Assembly: GCF_009647655.1 (NCBI RefSeq)
Contig: NZ_WJFD01000001.1
Location: 434,001 to 498,000, forward strand
DNA from: Chitinophaga sp. SYP-B3965
Lineage (GTDB): Bacteria > Bacteroidota > Bacteroidia > Chitinophagales > Chitinophagaceae
DNA: 64,000 nucleotides
Direction of reading: 5' to 3'
The notes under the pieces are model-generated. The model saw only the letters and a list, made by a program, of their open reading frames with translations. It did not search any database and was not told where the DNA came from. Each line of letters begins with the position of its first letter. The first letter of the stretch is position 1. A program made the position numbers and the translations under genes. Of the stretch, positions 61,626 to 64,000 are shown piece by piece.

Positions 61626-63515
61626 ATGAAGTACTTAAAAATAACGATCGTATTACTCATCTGGCCATTCACCTTTGGGTGCCATTATCTGGACATTGTA
61701 CCGGATAACATCGCAACGGTAGATCATGTTTTCAGAATGCGCAGTACCACAGAACAATATCTGTTCACCTGTTACAGTTATCTGCCAAGATATGTCAGTG
61801 CATATGATTACGTCACCATATTAGGTGGTGATGAAATATGGGCCAATGACTTCAATGTGAACGTAAATAAAATAGCCTGGAACATCGCCAAAGGATTTCA
61901 GAACGTGGTGAACCCTTACTCCAATTATTATGGAGGAGGGGGAGGAGGAAGAGGTATGTTCGTAGCCCTCAGGGATTGCAACACCTTCCTGGATAATATC
62001 AGTAAGGTGCCGGACATGGATGATTATGAAAAGGTAAGATGGGCGGCGGAAGTGAAATTCCTGAAAGCCTACTATCATTTCTTCCTGTTCCGCATGTACG
62101 GGCCTATTCCTTTGATAGATAAAAACCTGGCTATTACCAGCAGCACTTCGGAAATAAGGGTGAAACAAGCGCCGGTAGATTCCTGCGTGAGCTATATAGC
62201 CCGCCTGCTGGATGAAGCAGCAGCAGATCTGCCGCAGCGGATCGATAATGAAGCCACTGAAGCCGGCAGGATAACAAAGTCCATTGCCTTATGCGTAAAG
62301 GCCCAACTGCTGGTAACAGCTGCCAGTCCTTTGTTTAACGGGAATAGTGACTATGGTACTTTTAAAGGGAAAGAAGGGGTGAACCTTTTCAATCCGCAAT
62401 ATGATGAACAGAAATGGAAAACAGCAGCAGAAGCCTGTAAAGCAGCCATTGAAGAATGCCATGCCGTAGGTAATGAACTGTATGTTTTCAATCCCGCCAA
62501 CTATCCCTTTACAATTTCTCCTGAAACAAGAGTGGAATTGAGTGTTCGTAATAGTGTCTGCGAGAGATGGAATAAAGAGGTGGTGTGGACCAGCACGGCC
62601 AACCTGATAGGCGCCTTACAGCAAGAGTGTTTACCCCGCCTGTTTTCAGGAGATAAGCAAACCGGTACATTATCCAGTTTTGGTACACCACTCAAAGTAG
62701 CAGAACAGTTCTATACAAAAAATGGTGTGCCCATTTCAGAAGATAAAACATGGGACTATGTGAGCCGGTACAATATAAAAACCGCAGTAGCAGGAGATTT
62801 TCTCAGGATCAAACCTGCTTATCAAACCGCCGCACTGAATTTCGACAGAGAGGTACGCTTTTATGCCAACCTTGGTTTTGATGGTGGAAGATGGTATGGT
62901 CACGGCCGTTTCAGCGATACCAGTAATACCTACCTGGAAGCAAAGCTGGGCCAGATAGCCAATAACCATGCATGGGCATATTCCATCACCGGTTACTGGC
63001 CTAAGAAACTGGTAAATCCTCAAACAGTTTCCAACGCCAATGAGATCACTTTTCAGACGTATCCCTGGCCTGTTATCCGTTTAGCCGATATGTACCTGTT
63101 GTATGCAGAGGCCCTGAATGAATCAGAAGGCCCCACTGCAGAAACCATGAAGTGGATAGATCTGGTAAGGGCACGTGCAGGTCTCAAAACCGTAGCAGAA
63201 TCCTGGACACAGTTCTCTACTAATCCCGGCGCTTATCAGCAAAAGGATGGCATGCGCAAGATCATTCACCAGGAACGACTGATAGAGATGGCTTTTGAAG
63301 GGCCCCGCTTCTGGGACCTCCGGAGATGGAAAGAAGCAGAACGTGTGTTGAACGAACCCATCACCGGCTGGAACTATGGCGGCAAAACCGCAGCAGAATA
63401 TTACACCGTGAAATCATTGTTTAACATGACTTTCCGGAAACGTGATTATCTCTGGCCGATCATGGAAAATGATCTCATTGTGAATAACAACCTGGTACAA
63501 AACCCAGGCTGGTAA
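61626..63515 (+). CDS. SusD/RagB-family nutrient-binding lipoprotein
   Basis: 629 residues from the ATG at 61626, giving a lipobox at FTFGC; an ATG 36 bp earlier lies inside the SusC gene. AEVKFLKAYYHFFLFRMYGPIPLIDKN and HQERLIEMAFEGPRFWDLRRWKEAERVL are hallmark RagB/SusD segments. At over 600 residues it is longer than the other two SusD proteins of the window. A glycine tract (GGGGGGR, about 99-105) forms an unusual loop. Captures substrate for the SusC encoded upstream. Confidence 0.95.
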   Translation: MKYLKITIVLLIWPFTFGCHYLDIVPDNIATVDHVFRMRSTTEQYLFTCYSYLPRYVSAYDYVTILGGDEIWANDFNVNVNKIAWNIAKGFQNVVNPYSNYYGGGGGGRGMFVALRDCNTFLDNISKVPDMDDYEKVRWAAEVKFLKAYYHFFLFRMYGPIPLIDKNLAITSSTSEIRVKQAPVDSCVSYIARLLDEAAADLPQRIDNEATEAGRITKSIALCVKAQLLVTAASPLFNGNSDYGTFKGKEGVNLFNPQYDEQKWKTAAEACKAAIEECHAVGNELYVFNPANYPFTISPETRVELSVRNSVCERWNKEVVWTSTANLIGALQQECLPRLFSGDKQTGTLSSFGTPLKVAEQFYTKNGVPISEDKTWDYVSRYNIKTAVAGDFLRIKPAYQTAALNFDREVRFYANLGFDGGRWYGHGRFSDTSNTYLEAKLGQIANNHAWAYSITGYWPKKLVNPQTVSNANEITFQTYPWPVIRLADMYLLYAEALNESEGPTAETMKWIDLVRARAGLKTVAESWTQFSTNPGAYQQKDGMRKIIHQERLIEMAFEGPRFWDLRRWKEAERVLNEPITGWNYGGKTAAEYYTVKSLFNMTFRKRDYLWPIMENDLIVNNNLVQNPGW

Positions 63516-63538
63516 TCAAAAAACTTAATATAACTACG

Positions 63539-64000
63539 ATGCGTATCATCATAATTTTTCTGGCAGTATTGTTCTTCAGCTGCAAAGAAGAACAACTGAA
63601 ACCACTGGCAGGAGGGGGCAAAGCCCCCGGCCCTGTAAGTAATGTGCAGGTGCAGAACCTCCCCGGTAAAGTAACGCTCACCTATACACTACCCAGCGAT
63701 CCTGAACTCCTGTACATAAAAGCAGAATTCGAGATCCGGCCGGGAAAGAAAATGGAGATGATCTCCACTTTCTACAACACCAATATCACACTGGATGGTT
63801 TTAGTAATACAGATGAAAGAGAAGTGAAACTGTATGCCGTAAGCCGTACAGAAGTAGCCTCCACACCTGTTACCGTGAAAGTGAAACCTTTAACGCCGCC
63901 CATAGAAAAAACATTGGCTTCTCTCAGCTTTGAAGCAGATTTTGGCGGTATCACCACCAATTTTGTCAACAATGATTCTTCCAATATCACAATAGGGGTA
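63539..64000 (+). CDS. SusCD-associated lipoprotein, DUF4959-like, N-terminal part (3' end outside window)
   Basis: The first 154 codons are visible. A lipoprotein signal (IFLAVLFFSC, cysteine near residue 15) precedes PGPVSNVQVQNLPGKVTLTYTLPSDPELLYIKAEFE, the typical opening of DUF4959 domain proteins of SusCD loci, which usually continue with DUF5126 and a DUF5000 or F5/8-type binding domain. Likely a surface accessory glycan-binding protein. It starts 23 bp after the SusD stop and is part of the locus. Confidence 0.85.
   Translation, partial: MRIIIIFLAVLFFSCKEEQLKPLAGGGKAPGPVSNVQVQNLPGKVTLTYTLPSDPELLYIKAEFEIRPGKKMEMISTFYNTNITLDGFSNTDEREVKLYAVSRTEVASTPVTVKVKPLTPPIEKTLASLSFEADFGGITTNFVNNDSSNITIGV

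Noticed and set aside
1..64000. tRNA, rRNA, transposase or integrase genes
   Set aside because: Looked for but no cloverleaf with CCA-type end, rRNA-like sequence or recognisable recombinase was found.

Overview
The window looks like chromosome from a member of the Bacteroidota, most likely Chitinophagaceae and Chitinophaga-like. Support comes from three SusC/SusD outer-membrane uptake pairs, two ECF sigma/FecR-type anti-sigma modules of the Bacteroidota type, TAnnTTTG -7 promoter boxes with few Shine-Dalgarno sites, 7TMR-DISM, TPR and beta-propeller sensor kinases, and several proteins typical of this group (DUF4199, DUF6265, AGE-type epimerase, GPH symporter). No rRNA, tRNA, CRISPR array or intact transposon was seen. 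The genus is an inference.

Layout. 1-7.6 kb: end of a Kelch-like secreted protein, a SusC/SusD pair without its own sigma factor, and two overlapping thioredoxin-fold genes. 8.2-10.8 kb: a sugar cation symporter and a cellobiose 2-epimerase-like enzyme. 10.9-14.8 kb (minus): DoxX, 7TMR-DISM kinase, NarL-type regulator and a small secreted protein in tight order, preceded by a Crp/Fnr regulator. 14.9-19.7 kb: a GH33-like sialidase lipoprotein, a repeat-rich gene-free stretch, a small KDGT-repeat protein, an AraC regulator, a DUF779 protein, a YwbE protein and an FkbM-like protein. 19.8-30.9 kb: a complete sigma/FecR/SusC/SusD locus carrying a GH99-like lipoprotein and three metallophosphoesterases. 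31-39 kb: small redox, regulatory and stress genes including a TPR kinase/NarL pair, two AraC-type regulators and a GlxA-type regulator. 39.6-48.1 kb (minus): the most unusual block, five genes for proteins without signal peptides, including a 1138-residue protein with lysozyme-like, alpha/beta-hydrolase-like and M15-peptidase-like parts, a HExxH metallopeptidase, and an 815-residue protein with a cationic amphipathic stretch. 48.3-52.2 kb: a divergent one-piece beta-propeller LytS kinase with its LytTR regulator. 52.3-56.3 kb: VOC, HxlR, DoxX, a regulator with a degenerate receiver, and a beta-lactamase-fold serine hydrolase. 56.3-64 kb: a second sigma/FecR/SusC/SusD locus that continues past the right edge.

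How the genes work together. In both sigma/FecR loci the SusC carries an N-terminal STN domain that would signal through FecR to the sigma factor, giving substrate-induced expression. The 19.8 kb locus is plausibly aimed at a phosphorylated glycan (inference), because a GH99-like enzyme travels with three phosphoesterases. The 39.6-48.1 kb block looks like a set of co-expressed, leaderless cell-wall-degrading and proteolytic proteins, possibly cargo or effectors of a non-Sec delivery device; no device genes are visible here. The adjacent LytS/LytTR pair is divergent from it, across an intergenic region holding two perfect 10-bp dyads, and may control it.
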